A stretch of 64,000 nt of DNA from Oceanobacillus chungangensis (GCF_003369565.1 NZ_PIOD01000021.1:35481-99480), one strand, 5' to 3'; shown: positions 32,406-41,036, numbered from the stretch's first letter. Made by a program: numbers and translations. The notes: a model not told the origin generated them from the letters alone.

Positions 32406-32990
32406 ATGGATTACGAATTAGGTAAATTTATAAAGCAATTAAGAACAGAAAAAGGATTTACATTAAATGCGTTATCAAAGGAAATAGGTTATTCTGACGC
32501 TTACATTTCTATGGTAGAAAACGGAAAAAAGAAAAAACCATCTTTAGATTTTTTGCTTAAATTATCGGATATATTGGAAGTTGATATTAGAAAACTAACA
32601 AATTTATCAAATCATATTGATGTGGATTTGGCTCAAATTGATAAATTAACAAAGCTGGGGGAAAATAAGGCAGCAGTTATGGATAAATTAATCCAAAAGA
32701 GAAAAACATCTATGTTGGACGAATCAGAGAAAGATATGTTTTTAAATTTGCAACGAGAAATATACACTATTAGGGAAGATTTAAAGTCTATGCTTGCAAG
32801 GGCAAAAGAAAAGGAAAGAGAAAAAAATATTCAAGAAATAGAAAAAGAAGAAAGAGAAGCAATCACCTACGAACTTCATTCAATATTAACTAGGAACGCA
32901 AGCGTTTATTTCAAAGGCAGACTTTTAGATCGTGATTACAAAGAATTCTTACTAGATTTACTTGAACGATCAATAAAGGAAGGTGAATAA
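32406..32990 (+). CDS. Stl/CI-like master repressor with coiled coil
   Basis: 194 residues. An N-terminal XRE domain (GKFIKQLRTEKGFTLNALSK, EIGYSDAYISMVENGKKKK) is followed by a linker and a long charged coiled coil (KEKEREKNIQEIEKEERE) and a C-terminal helical region ending LLERSIKEGE. Stl repressors of phage-inducible islands have this N-terminal XRE plus C-terminal interaction part and are released by a helper phage protein. It is read together with the integrase gene, 2 bases downstream. No LexA-like peptidase domain is visible, so SOS cleavage is unlikely. Confidence 0.8.
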   Translation: MDYELGKFIKQLRTEKGFTLNALSKEIGYSDAYISMVENGKKKKPSLDFLLKLSDILEVDIRKLTNLSNHIDVDLAQIDKLTKLGENKAAVMDKLIQKRKTSMLDESEKDMFLNLQREIYTIREDLKSMLARAKEKEREKNIQEIEKEEREAITYELHSILTRNASVYFKGRLLDRDYKEFLLDLLERSIKEGE

Positions 32991-32992
32991 CT

Positions 32993-34153
32993 ATGGCTGG
33001 ATCAATACAGGATAGAGGAAATGGATCTTTTTTATTGTCATATCATATAGGTTATGATGCAAAAGGAAAACGGATCCGCAAGACTAGGACAGTAAAAGCT
33101 AAGAATCCAACTGAAGCAAAAAAGAAACTTGCTGCTTTTGTTACTGAAATTGAGACCGGTCAATATGTTGCTCCTTCTCATACTCGTTTTAGTGATTATG
33201 TAAAAGTGTGGAGAAAACACGCCATTAAGAAACTATCACCTAATACATTAGAAACATATACCTATTCATTAGATGGTCGTATACTCCCTGCTCTTGGTCA
33301 TTATAAGATGGAGGAAATAACGCATGTTCATATTAACGGTTTCCTTGAAAGCCTGGAAGGTGTTTTGTCATCATCCACCATTAAAAAGCAATATAATATC
33401 TTAAGCAGTATTTTTAAACTCGCTAAAAAAAATGAGATTATTAATCATAATCCAATGGAAAAATCCGAAAAGCCTTCTGTTACTTACAAAGAAGGTGATG
33501 TTTATAACTCTTCCGAATTAAATGAGTTATATCAGCTTCTTAACAAAGAAGAAAATAAACAAATGGTACTCTTAATTAAGATGGCTCTAAAAACTGGTAT
33601 GCGTAAAGGTGAATTGTTGGCTTTACAATGGGATGACGTTGACTTTAATACTAATACTGTTCATATACGCCATTCATTAAGCTACACCAAAGATAATGGA
33701 TATTTTCTTAAAGAACCAAAAACTAAAGGATCCTTCCGGAAAGTTGCTCCACCCAAAAAGTTAATGGATGAATTAAAGAAGCATATTTTTAAAAAGAAAA
33801 CAGATAGAATGGAAGCAGCGGAATTGTGGGAAGGTGGAAAATATTACTTTGTTTTTTCTTCAGAGATGGGTAAGCCATACAATTTAGACGTACCTAATAG
33901 GTGGTGGACTAGATTCCATGAACGTGTTAATAAGGAATTGAAAAAGAATGATAAGCCTCCATTGAAAAAGATTCGCTTCCACGACCTACGGCACACGGCA
34001 GCTACCGACTTAATAAACAAAGGTGCTAACATTCATTCAATATCGAAAAGACTCGGTCATGCTAATATAACAACGACTATGAATATATACGGACATTACT
34101 TGGAAGAAGCTGATCAAAAAATAGCTGACTTACTAAATGAAGATTACATTTAA
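32993..34153 (+). CDS. int: Tyrosine recombinase (integrase)
   Basis: 386 residues. An N-terminal arm-binding AP2-like domain (IQDRGNGSFLLSYHIGYDAK) precedes a SAM-like core-binding domain (about 60-160) and the catalytic domain. Catalytic residues are Arg in KTGMRKGELLALQWDDV, His-x-x-Arg in RFHDLRHTAATDLINKG, the following His in LGHANITTTMNIYGHY with the nucleophile Tyr. All look intact. It overlaps the repressor operon by spacing of 2 bases and reads toward tRNA-Val, its target site at 34292-34330. Confidence 0.96.
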   Translation: MAGSIQDRGNGSFLLSYHIGYDAKGKRIRKTRTVKAKNPTEAKKKLAAFVTEIETGQYVAPSHTRFSDYVKVWRKHAIKKLSPNTLETYTYSLDGRILPALGHYKMEEITHVHINGFLESLEGVLSSSTIKKQYNILSSIFKLAKKNEIINHNPMEKSEKPSVTYKEGDVYNSSELNELYQLLNKEENKQMVLLIKMALKTGMRKGELLALQWDDVDFNTNTVHIRHSLSYTKDNGYFLKEPKTKGSFRKVAPPKKLMDELKKHIFKKKTDRMEAAELWEGGKYYFVFSSEMGKPYNLDVPNRWWTRFHERVNKELKKNDKPPLKKIRFHDLRHTAATDLINKGANIHSISKRLGHANITTTMNIYGHYLEEADQKIADLLNEDYI

Positions 34154-34178
34154 ACATCATAATTTTATGGTGTTTTTT
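34154..34178 (+). terminator. Terminator of the repressor-integrase operon
   Basis: ACATCATAA pairs with TTATGGTGT (one wobble) around a single-base loop, followed by six T residues, directly after the integrase stop. Confidence 0.7.
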
Positions 34179-34193
34179 CTTTGCCTTTTCTGA

Positions 34194-34217
34194 TTGGTCA
34201 ACAATCGGACAACAAAA
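34194..34217. repeat. Candidate right arm-type integrase site
   Basis: TTGGTCAACAATCGGACAAC followed by AAAA is the right-end partner of 17219-17242, in the same orientation and differing at three positions. It lies between the integrase stop and attR. Confidence 0.6.
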
Positions 34218-34246
34218 CAAGCCTCATAATAATAATTATAGAAAAC

Positions 34247-34281
34247 AAAAAACGCTCAATCCTTTTAAGGATAAGCGTTTC
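34247..34281 (-). terminator. Terminator of the reconstituted tRNA-Val gene
   Basis: On the minus strand AAACGCTTATCCTT and AAGGATTGAGCGTTT pair, followed by a T run. It lies 7 bases after the tRNA 3' end and is supplied by the element. It resembles the terminator at 17017-17051 in stem sequence. Confidence 0.75.
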
Positions 34282-34287
34282 TCTGGA

Positions 34288-34360
34288 TGATTCCGATTGG
34301 GCTCGAACCAACGACCTCTACCCTGTCAAGGTAGCGCTCTCCCAGCTGAGCTACGGAATC
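34288..34360 (-). tRNA. tRNA-Val (anticodon GAC)
   Basis: 73 nucleotides folding as a full cloverleaf: acceptor GATTCCG/CGGAATC, D arm with GCTCAGCTGGGAGAGC, anticodon stem CTACC/GGTAG with loop TTGACAG (anticodon GAC), TpsiC arm with GGTTCGAGCCC, discriminator A. CCA is not encoded. The 3' 39 bases belong to the element's attachment site, so the intact gene is a hybrid rebuilt by integration. Confidence 0.97.
34292..34330. repeat. Right attachment site (attR) inside tRNA-Val
   Basis: Perfect 39-base copy of 17067-17105. It covers the tRNA from inside the acceptor stem to the anticodon loop. Integration restores a functional tRNA at this end, with the integrase gene just left of it. Confidence 0.93.
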
Positions 34361-34583
34361 GTATGTAATAATTGGTAACTATTACTATAATCGCTTTAGC
34401 CAATTATGTCAACAACAAAATATCTGTTCGTTAAATTTTTAAAACTCCCTCTCATTCAGAAATAATATACATTGACACTTCCCTCCCCTTATTTACTTCG
34501 CCCCTCGAAATACTAAACTAGCGAAAATCCCACCTTACCATTATAATAATAACAAAATTGCATTTTTATGATGGAGGGTCAAT

Positions 34584-36314
34584 GTGAGAAATGTCCTGTC
34601 ATTTTTAAAAGCCTATAAATTCCCCGCGGTTTTCGCTTTTTCCTTAATGCTTATTGAATTAGCCATTGAACTGCTTCTCCCATTTTTCCTCGGAAAAATG
34701 ATCAATGATGGAGTACTTAATCAAGATATTAATAATATTACAATGTGGGGTAGTATCATGCTTAGTATGGCACTCCTCTCACTCGGTATAGGAATAACAA
34801 ATTCATTCTACTCTTCCCATGTTAGTTTTGCATTTGGGTATGATTTAAGACAGAAATTATTTGAAAAAATTCAGTCCTTTTCTTATCAGAATATGAATCA
34901 ATACCCTACATCAGCACTTGTAACACGTTTTACTAGCGATGTGCGCCAAATTCAGAATACGGTATTCATGTCTCTAAGAATCATGGCTAAGGCCCCATTA
35001 ACTGTTATCGGTGGCGTAATAATGGCATTTATTGTAAACGCTAGACTCGCTCTTATTTTTCTTGTAACCGTACCCCTTCTAATCCTTTTCCTATTATGGA
35101 TTATGAAATATGCAAGTAAAATGTTTATGAAAGTGCAACACAATGTAGATAATGTTAATCGTGTTATGCAAGAAAATCTAGTTGGTATGCGATTAATCAA
35201 AGCATTTATGAGACGTGATTACGAGGAATCACGTTTTGATGAAGTAAATGAAAGCTTAGCAAATTCAACAAAATCAACATTCCGAATGATAGAAGCGTCT
35301 ATGCCAGTGTTACTATTTGTTATGAATATAAGCTTGATTATTATATTATGGTTTGGCAATACACAGATTGGTACAGGAAACACTGATGTTGGCCAGGTTG
35401 TTACAATTGTAAATTATGCATTACGAGTAGCAATGGCAATATCCATGTTTTCCTTTATCATTATGATTATTTCTCGAACTAAAGCATCTGCCGAACGAAT
35501 TGATGAGGTTTTTCAAGTTGAGGTAGATTTAAGTAATCAACCTCAACCAAATCCGAATTTGTCTATTACGAAAGGAAAACTTGAATATAGTAAGGTTTCT
35601 TTTTCCTATCCTGATGCAGGTAAATCCGTACTAGATAAAATTTCGTTCACATTAGACCCTGGTGAAAGATTAGCGATAATCGGGGCAACTGGTTCTGGTA
35701 AGACTTCCCTCTTCCAGCTTATCCCAAGACTTTATGACCCAACAGAAGGCAACATACTTGTAGATGATCAACCAATTGCCTCTTATCCATTGGATCACCT
35801 CCGCGGGAGTATCGGTTATGTACCGCAAAGTCCATTATTATTTACCGGCTCAATTAAAGATAATATCGCTTGGGGTAAGACTAATGCGACAATGGGTGAA
35901 ATCATCCAGGCTGCAAAGGATGCGCAAATCCATGAAACGATTATGGGGCTTCAAAATCAGTACGATACGAAAGTCGGTCAGAAAGGGGTTAATCTATCTG
36001 GTGGGCAAAAACAAAGGATATCGATTGCCCGTGCGTTCGTACGTAAACCTAAAATATTAATGCTTGATGACAGTACAAGTGCACTCGATTTAGCAACAGA
36101 GGCCAGGCTGCTTGAAGCAATCCAAACTTACGATTGCACAACATTAATTATTACACAGAAGATTTCTAGCGCTTATAGTGCTGATCGTATTCTATTACTG
36201 GATGGTGGAGAAATTATTGCAATCGGCACTTATGAAGAATTATTAGCTACCTCATTACTTTTTCAGCAAATTGTTGAATCTCAATATGGAAAGGAGTATG
36301 CACATGTCGAATAA
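34584..36314 (+). CDS. yfiB: Heterodimeric ABC exporter, first half-transporter (YfiB-like)
   Basis: 576 residues: six membrane helices followed by an ATPase domain with Walker A IIGATGSGKTSLFQLI, signature VNLSGGQKQRISIARAF and Walker B ILMLDDSTSALD. The residue after the Walker B Asp is Asp rather than the catalytic Glu, so its own ATP site is degenerate while its signature is canonical. It pairs with the next gene, whose pattern is the reverse. Start GTG 34584 with GGAGGG upstream. Its stop lies past the next start (11-base overlap). Multidrug or lipid export is the usual role of this class; substrate unknown. Confidence 0.9.
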   Translation: MRNVLSFLKAYKFPAVFAFSLMLIELAIELLLPFFLGKMINDGVLNQDINNITMWGSIMLSMALLSLGIGITNSFYSSHVSFAFGYDLRQKLFEKIQSFSYQNMNQYPTSALVTRFTSDVRQIQNTVFMSLRIMAKAPLTVIGGVIMAFIVNARLALIFLVTVPLLILFLLWIMKYASKMFMKVQHNVDNVNRVMQENLVGMRLIKAFMRRDYEESRFDEVNESLANSTKSTFRMIEASMPVLLFVMNISLIIILWFGNTQIGTGNTDVGQVVTIVNYALRVAMAISMFSFIIMIISRTKASAERIDEVFQVEVDLSNQPQPNPNLSITKGKLEYSKVSFSYPDAGKSVLDKISFTLDPGERLAIIGATGSGKTSLFQLIPRLYDPTEGNILVDDQPIASYPLDHLRGSIGYVPQSPLLFTGSIKDNIAWGKTNATMGEIIQAAKDAQIHETIMGLQNQYDTKVGQKGVNLSGGQKQRISIARAFVRKPKILMLDDSTSALDLATEARLLEAIQTYDCTTLIITQKISSAYSADRILLLDGGEIIAIGTYEELLATSLLFQQIVESQYGKEYAHVE

Positions 36315-38139
36315 CGAATTAAAGGCACCTTTTCAATATAAAAAGATTCCGGTCAATCAAGATGCTTCAAAAGATAAGAAAAAAGCAAAGAATATGACTG
36401 GAACGCTACTGAGAATTTGGTCATATCTAGTTCGAGAAAAAGTAAAACTATCTCTCGTCATTCTTATGGTTACCATAAGTTCTGGACTTAGTTTATTAGG
36501 TCCCTATCTAGTTGGTACCACTATAGATAAGTTCATTGTAACTCGCGAGATTTCTGGTTTTGGTTTGTTACTTATTAGCTTGCTAATCGTTTATCTCTTT
36601 CATTCATTATCCTTATTTTTACAAAGCTTTTGGATGATTGGGATTGCCCAGAATACCGTTTTTGATTTACGAAAGGATTTATTCAGGCAATTTCATCGAC
36701 TTCCAATCTCTTATTTCGATAAACGGCAGCATGGAAATTTAATGAGTCGCTTAACAAATGATATTGACAACGTAAATAACGTACTTAATTCATCCGTTAT
36801 TCAAATTTTTTCTAGTGTCTTAACATTAGTAGGTACACTAGTTGTAATGCTAATGCTCAGCCCTATTTTGACGTTTGTTACGATGATTATTATTCCGCTT
36901 ATGTATTTTGCTACTAGATGGATAACAAAGCGAACAGGACCTCTTTACAAAATGCAGCAAAAAGATTTGGGTGATATCAATGGTTACATCGAGGAGGTTT
37001 TATCTGGACAGCATGTTGTACAGACCTATTCCCAGGAGAAAAGAGTAATCCATCATTTCGAGCAGAAGAATAATCAGTTGAAGCTGACAGGTTTTTGGGC
37101 GCAAAATATTGCTGGTTTTATCCCTAAGGTTATGAATACCTTAAACTTTTTAAGCTTTGGATTAATCGCTCTAGTCGGTGGGATTTTGTCGATCAATACC
37201 TCGCTTGTAACAGTCGGAATGATTGTTATTTTCATAGAATATTCACGGCAATTTACTAGACCATTAAACGAACTTTCCAATCAATTTAATTTACTGCTTT
37301 CAGCTGTGGCAGGTGCAGAGCGAGTATTTAATGTCATGGATGAAACACCCGAGGAGGACGATGAAGAAGACGCATTAGAGATTAAATCGACTTCTGGGCA
37401 TATTATTTTTGACAACGTATCTTTCGCCTATGAATCTACACTAATACTGAAAAATATAAGCTTCGAAGCTAAACCAGGGGAAACGATTGCTTTCGTTGGC
37501 CATACTGGTGCAGGAAAAACAACGATAATCAATCTCATCTCACGATTTTACAATTATGATGGCGGCAGCATAAAGGTTGATGGAAATGAATTAAATAAAA
37601 TAAAACGTTCTAGCTTACGTAAGCATATGGCATTCGTCTTACAGGAACCCTTCCTATTCCAAGGAACGATTCGAGATAATATCCGCTATGGTCAGCTAGA
37701 GGCAACAGACTTCGAAGTAGAAAAAGCTGCAAAGGATGCAAATGCACATGAATTCATTAACCAGCTGCCAAACGGTTATGATACGATTCTCGATCATGAA
37801 GGAAGTGGGATTAGTCAAGGGCAGAAACAACTGCTTACGATTGCTCGCGCACTTATAGCAGAACCATCGATTCTAATTTTTGACGAAGCGACAAGTAATA
37901 TCGATACTATCACAGAAATAAAAATTCAAGATGCCTTACATCGCCTAATGTCCGGAAGAACGAGCTTCGTGATTGCCCATCGATTGAATACGATTCAAGA
38001 TGCCGATCAGATTATTATGCTGGAGCATGGTGAAATAGTAGAAAAAGGAAACCACGAAGCCCTTATAAAGCAAGAGGGCCATTATTATCAATTGTACAAA
38101 GGACAGCTAGTAGAGGAAGCGAATAAATCATTAGAGTAA
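36304..38139 (+). CDS. yfiC: Heterodimeric ABC exporter, second half-transporter (YfiC-like)
   Basis: 611 residues from ATG 36304 (AAAGGAG upstream). Six membrane helices and an ATPase with Walker A FVGHTGAGKTTIINLI, Walker B ILIFDEATSNID (catalytic Glu present) and a degenerate signature SGISQGQKQLLTIARAL. Together with the partner this gives one competent ATP site (this Walker B with the partner's LSGGQ) and one degenerate site, the asymmetric layout of heterodimeric exporters such as BmrCD and TM287/288. The N-terminus is long and basic (KKIPVNQDASKDKKKAKN). Confidence 0.9.
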   Translation: MSNNELKAPFQYKKIPVNQDASKDKKKAKNMTGTLLRIWSYLVREKVKLSLVILMVTISSGLSLLGPYLVGTTIDKFIVTREISGFGLLLISLLIVYLFHSLSLFLQSFWMIGIAQNTVFDLRKDLFRQFHRLPISYFDKRQHGNLMSRLTNDIDNVNNVLNSSVIQIFSSVLTLVGTLVVMLMLSPILTFVTMIIIPLMYFATRWITKRTGPLYKMQQKDLGDINGYIEEVLSGQHVVQTYSQEKRVIHHFEQKNNQLKLTGFWAQNIAGFIPKVMNTLNFLSFGLIALVGGILSINTSLVTVGMIVIFIEYSRQFTRPLNELSNQFNLLLSAVAGAERVFNVMDETPEEDDEEDALEIKSTSGHIIFDNVSFAYESTLILKNISFEAKPGETIAFVGHTGAGKTTIINLISRFYNYDGGSIKVDGNELNKIKRSSLRKHMAFVLQEPFLFQGTIRDNIRYGQLEATDFEVEKAAKDANAHEFINQLPNGYDTILDHEGSGISQGQKQLLTIARALIAEPSILIFDEATSNIDTITEIKIQDALHRLMSGRTSFVIAHRLNTIQDADQIIMLEHGEIVEKGNHEALIKQEGHYYQLYKGQLVEEANKSLE

Positions 38140-38194
38140 TTGAATCATTCGTGATAAACTATTGCTAAAGTAAGCTTCCCCCGAGGTGAATAGA

Positions 38195-38920
38195 ATGGGT
38201 AGAAAAGGATCCTTTATTGTGAAAGAAATCCAAAGCAATTATTTAAATGAGACAAAGGCTGTTAAAATATATTTGCCTGAATCATTTTCTCCTCTTAATA
38301 AATACAACATATGTATTATGCAAGATGGGGATGATTATTTCCAAATGGGCAGAATAGCTACGCTAAGTGATCGTTTGCATACAGATGGTGAGATTGAGAA
38401 CACCGTGTTTGCCGGCATACATTATAAAAATAAAGCGGATCGTCGTAAGAGATATCATCTTGAAGGCGCTGAACATGATGCTTATACGAATTTTATTGTT
38501 CGCGAAGTAATTCCGATGCTGGATGAAATTATTCCTAATTTGCAAATGGGCAGATCTCGTGCATTAATTGGTGATTCGCTCGCAGGGTCATTCGCCCTTT
38601 CAACAGCAATCCGTTATCCAAATACTTTTGGAAAAGTAATCATGCAGTCCCCTTATGTTGATGATGCCTTACTTCGGAAGGTAAAAGCAACACCAAATCT
38701 TGAAACACTTGATATTTATCATACTATTGGAACTGCCGAAATAGAGGCATTACTATCTGATGAAAAAAAAGAAGACCTGCTAACACCAAATCGAGAGCTA
38801 TTCAAGCTATTACAAGAGAAGGGTACCAATTATATTTATTATGAGTTAGCAGATGGTGACCATACTTGGAAATACTGGCAAAGGGATATGGAGCGGCTAT
38901 TAAAAACAATGTTTAATTAA
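38195..38920 (+). CDS. yjcH: Esterase-family alpha/beta hydrolase YjcH
   Basis: 241 residues. The esterase-D-like fold is visible as ICIMQDGDDYFQMGRIA, then the nucleophile elbow LIGDSLAGSFALSTAIRYP (GDSLAG), a later Asp region DIYHTIGTAEIE and a final His in YELADGDHTWKYW, so the Ser-Asp-His triad looks complete. It starts at ATG 38195 (GAGGTG upstream). Together with the next two genes it reproduces the B. subtilis yjcH-yjcG-yjcF order. Substrate unknown. Confidence 0.88.
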   Translation: MGRKGSFIVKEIQSNYLNETKAVKIYLPESFSPLNKYNICIMQDGDDYFQMGRIATLSDRLHTDGEIENTVFAGIHYKNKADRRKRYHLEGAEHDAYTNFIVREVIPMLDEIIPNLQMGRSRALIGDSLAGSFALSTAIRYPNTFGKVIMQSPYVDDALLRKVKATPNLETLDIYHTIGTAEIEALLSDEKKEDLLTPNRELFKLLQEKGTNYIYYELADGDHTWKYWQRDMERLLKTMFN

Positions 38921-39127
38921 TGCTTTAATTGAAGATTAGAAAACTACAATTTAATTAACCAAGCCTCTGCCTGATAGCCTTAGTATTACTTATTCGTTAA
39001 GAAAGCTGTTATGCTTTCTTACCTACTAAAATAATCTGAACTCTGCTATAATAAAATAATAAATAGGGTTCTTTAAATGTTCCGAAAATAAAGATTACCA
39101 CTATATCTTGATTGAGGAGGCTTTATT

Positions 39128-39646
39128 ATGAAATATGGTATTACAATTTTTCCATCAAAACCAATCCAAGACGAGGCAAACTCTTATCGAAAAAGGTATG
39201 ATCCACATTATTCATTAATTCCGCCACATCTGACATTAGGGCAATCATTTGAACTGGATGAGAAATCAGTTGATGTATTGATTCACGAGTTAAAGATTAT
39301 CGCTAACGGAACTAAACCGTTCAGCATCAACATTAATAAAGTCAGTACATTTGCACCGGTCTCAAATACCATTTATTTTAAAGTAGAACCAAATAAAGAA
39401 CTATTAGAACTAGAAAGTAAAATCCATCAAAGTAAATTCAATATTGAAAGAGAGCATGCATTTGTACCGCAAATTACAATAGCTCAAAAGCTTACGAATG
39501 ATGAATATTCCGATGTCTTTGGCCGGCTGAATATGAATGAGTTCAAGTTTGAAGATGTAATTGATCGTTTTCAATTACTTTATCAATTAGATAATGGATC
39601 TTGGACAGTGTACGAAACGTTTGTTTTTGGAAGGGAATTAGTATGA
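39128..39646 (+). CDS. yjcG: 2H phosphoesterase-family protein YjcG
   Basis: 172 residues of the 2H (2'-5' RNA ligase-like) fold. The first half-motif is intact: YSLIPPHLTLGQSF (HLTL). The second half-motif reads HAFVPQITIAQKL, with Gln (CAA) where the second catalytic His of the HxTx pair is normally found, so activity may be changed. AGGAGG precedes the ATG. Its TGA overlaps the ATG of yjcF (ATGA), so the two are coupled. The role of YjcG in B. subtilis is not settled. Confidence 0.88.
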   Translation: MKYGITIFPSKPIQDEANSYRKRYDPHYSLIPPHLTLGQSFELDEKSVDVLIHELKIIANGTKPFSININKVSTFAPVSNTIYFKVEPNKELLELESKIHQSKFNIEREHAFVPQITIAQKLTNDEYSDVFGRLNMNEFKFEDVIDRFQLLYQLDNGSWTVYETFVFGRELV

Positions 39647-40065
39647 TCGTTAAAATAGTAGAATCAGATAACGAATTACAGCAAGCATACAAAGTACGAA
39701 TGGAAGTCTTTGTAGATGAACAAAAAGTGCCGGAAGAAATAGAAATAGATGAACATGAAGAAGCTGCAACCCACTTTATTGGTTATGAAAGTGCAACGCC
39801 AATTGCAGCCAGTCGTCTTCGTTTCGTTGATAAGTACGGTAAACTGGAGCGGATTTGTATCAAAAAAGATTACCGTGGCAAGTCCTATGGTAAAGAATTA
39901 ATTAAAGAAATGGAGTCTGCTATTATCGATAAAGGATACGAGCAAGCTAAATTAAACGCACAAACACATGCTGAAGGCTTTTATCAAAAACTAGGATATG
40001 TTACTGTATCCGGTGAATTCTTAGATGCAGGTATTCCTCATGTGACGATGATTAAACAATTATAG
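39643..40065 (+). CDS. yjcF: GNAT acetyltransferase YjcF
   Basis: 140 residues of the GNAT fold: VRMEVFVDEQKVPEEIEIDE, HFIGYESATPIAASRLRFVD, then acetyl-CoA binding in RICIKKDYRGKSYGKELIKE and the late LNAQTHAEGFYQKLGYVTVS. This pattern matches the YjcF/ElaA-like subfamily. Start ATG 39643 overlaps the yjcG stop. Followed by a terminator. Substrate not known. Confidence 0.9.
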   Translation: MIVKIVESDNELQQAYKVRMEVFVDEQKVPEEIEIDEHEEAATHFIGYESATPIAASRLRFVDKYGKLERICIKKDYRGKSYGKELIKEMESAIIDKGYEQAKLNAQTHAEGFYQKLGYVTVSGEFLDAGIPHVTMIKQL

Positions 40066-40069
40066 ATAG

Positions 40070-40105
40070 AAGGCATTCCACACTTTAAATGGGGTGCCTT
40101 TTTTT
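40070..40105 (+). terminator. Terminator of yjcHGF
   Basis: AAGGCATTCCA pairs with TGGGGTGCCTT, followed by seven T residues, shortly after the yjcF stop. Confidence 0.82.
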
Positions 40106-40299
40106 GATGGCGATATTAATAACAGTGCAGTCACTTTCAGGAATATCTATTACCATTTGCAAAGTTCACTGCAATATCGAAGATGATACGAACTTTTTTT
40201 CTAAGATCATTCGTTAATTTCATTATTTGCCATATGAATCATTTCAATATAATCTGGTTAAAATAATCGAGAATATTTACATAAGGAGTTTAATTTTCT

Positions 40300-41007
40300 A
40301 TGTTGGACTATTTTCAAATGTTTACAGATACAGTCTTCGGTTTTATTGCATTGTTTACTTTAACAAAAGTACTTGGAAAAACGCAAATTTCACAGATTAC
40401 AGCCTTTGATTTTATTTCTTCTTTGTTGTTGGGGGAGCTTGTAGGAAATGGATTATTTGATCCAGAAGTAGGAATTCTTCAAATTGGATTTGTCGTATTC
40501 CTCTGGGGTGGATTGATGTATATTACAGAAATTGTTTCACAGAAATATAAATCTGCCCGTTCATTCATTGAAGGCAGCCCGTCAATTATAATTTATAATG
40601 GAAAACTAATTCGTGATGTAATGGAAAAAAATAAACTTGATATTAATCAGCTTCAGCATCTTCTTCGGGCAAAAGAGGTATTTTCCATACAGGAAGTTGA
40701 ATTCGCAATATTAGAAACGAACGGGACATTATCAGTTTTAAAAAAATCATCCTATCAGTCGCCAAATCGAAAGGATTTAAATCTAGCCCCGCAGGATGTC
40801 GCCTTATCAACAACTTTAATTAATGATGGAGAAATTATTCATGATAATCTCATGGAACAAAATCTCTCTGAGGAATGGCTCCTACAAGAATTACATGCGC
40901 AGCATTTTGAACGTATTGAAGATATATTCTATGCTGAATATATTAAAGGAGAGAAACTATTTATTCAGCCAGTTTATAATCGGAATCACACAAAGTGGGA
41001 AAGCTAA
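40300..41007 (+). CDS. DUF421 (YetF/YcaP-like) membrane protein
   Basis: 235 residues: three N-terminal helices with LTKVLGKTQISQITAFDFIS, then the soluble domain containing IEGSPSIIIYNGKLIRDVME, LLRAKEVFSIQEVEFAILET and LINDGEIIHDNLMEQNLSEE. Third DUF421 gene in the window and the most divergent from the pair at 7580 and 8379 (for example LLLGELVGNGLF in helix 3 in place of TIGSIAG). AAGGAG precedes the ATG. It stands alone. Confidence 0.87.
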   Translation: MLDYFQMFTDTVFGFIALFTLTKVLGKTQISQITAFDFISSLLLGELVGNGLFDPEVGILQIGFVVFLWGGLMYITEIVSQKYKSARSFIEGSPSIIIYNGKLIRDVMEKNKLDINQLQHLLRAKEVFSIQEVEFAILETNGTLSVLKKSSYQSPNRKDLNLAPQDVALSTTLINDGEIIHDNLMEQNLSEEWLLQELHAQHFERIEDIFYAEYIKGEKLFIQPVYNRNHTKWES

Positions 41008-41036
41008 ACACTTTTAACCTTATCTAGTTCTTAACT

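Larger units (their letters stand above)
17067..34330. mobile_element. 17.2-kb integrated element in tRNA-Val, phage-satellite-like with a plasmid-type module
   Basis: Bounded by a perfect 39-bp repeat formed from the 3' part of tRNA-Val(GAC). The tyrosine integrase lies next to the reconstituted tRNA. The right half follows the order of Gram-positive phage-inducible chromosomal islands (repressor-integrase one way; Cro/Str-like regulator, small regulators, excisionase-like gene and primase-helicase the other; iteron origin 3' of the rep gene). The left half carries an XRE/FtsK/replication-relaxation group and defence-like cargo. No relaxase, secretion genes, capsid or large terminase are recognisable, so it is either a satellite that borrows a helper phage or an element using its FtsK-like ATPase for transfer. 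Confidence 0.9.
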
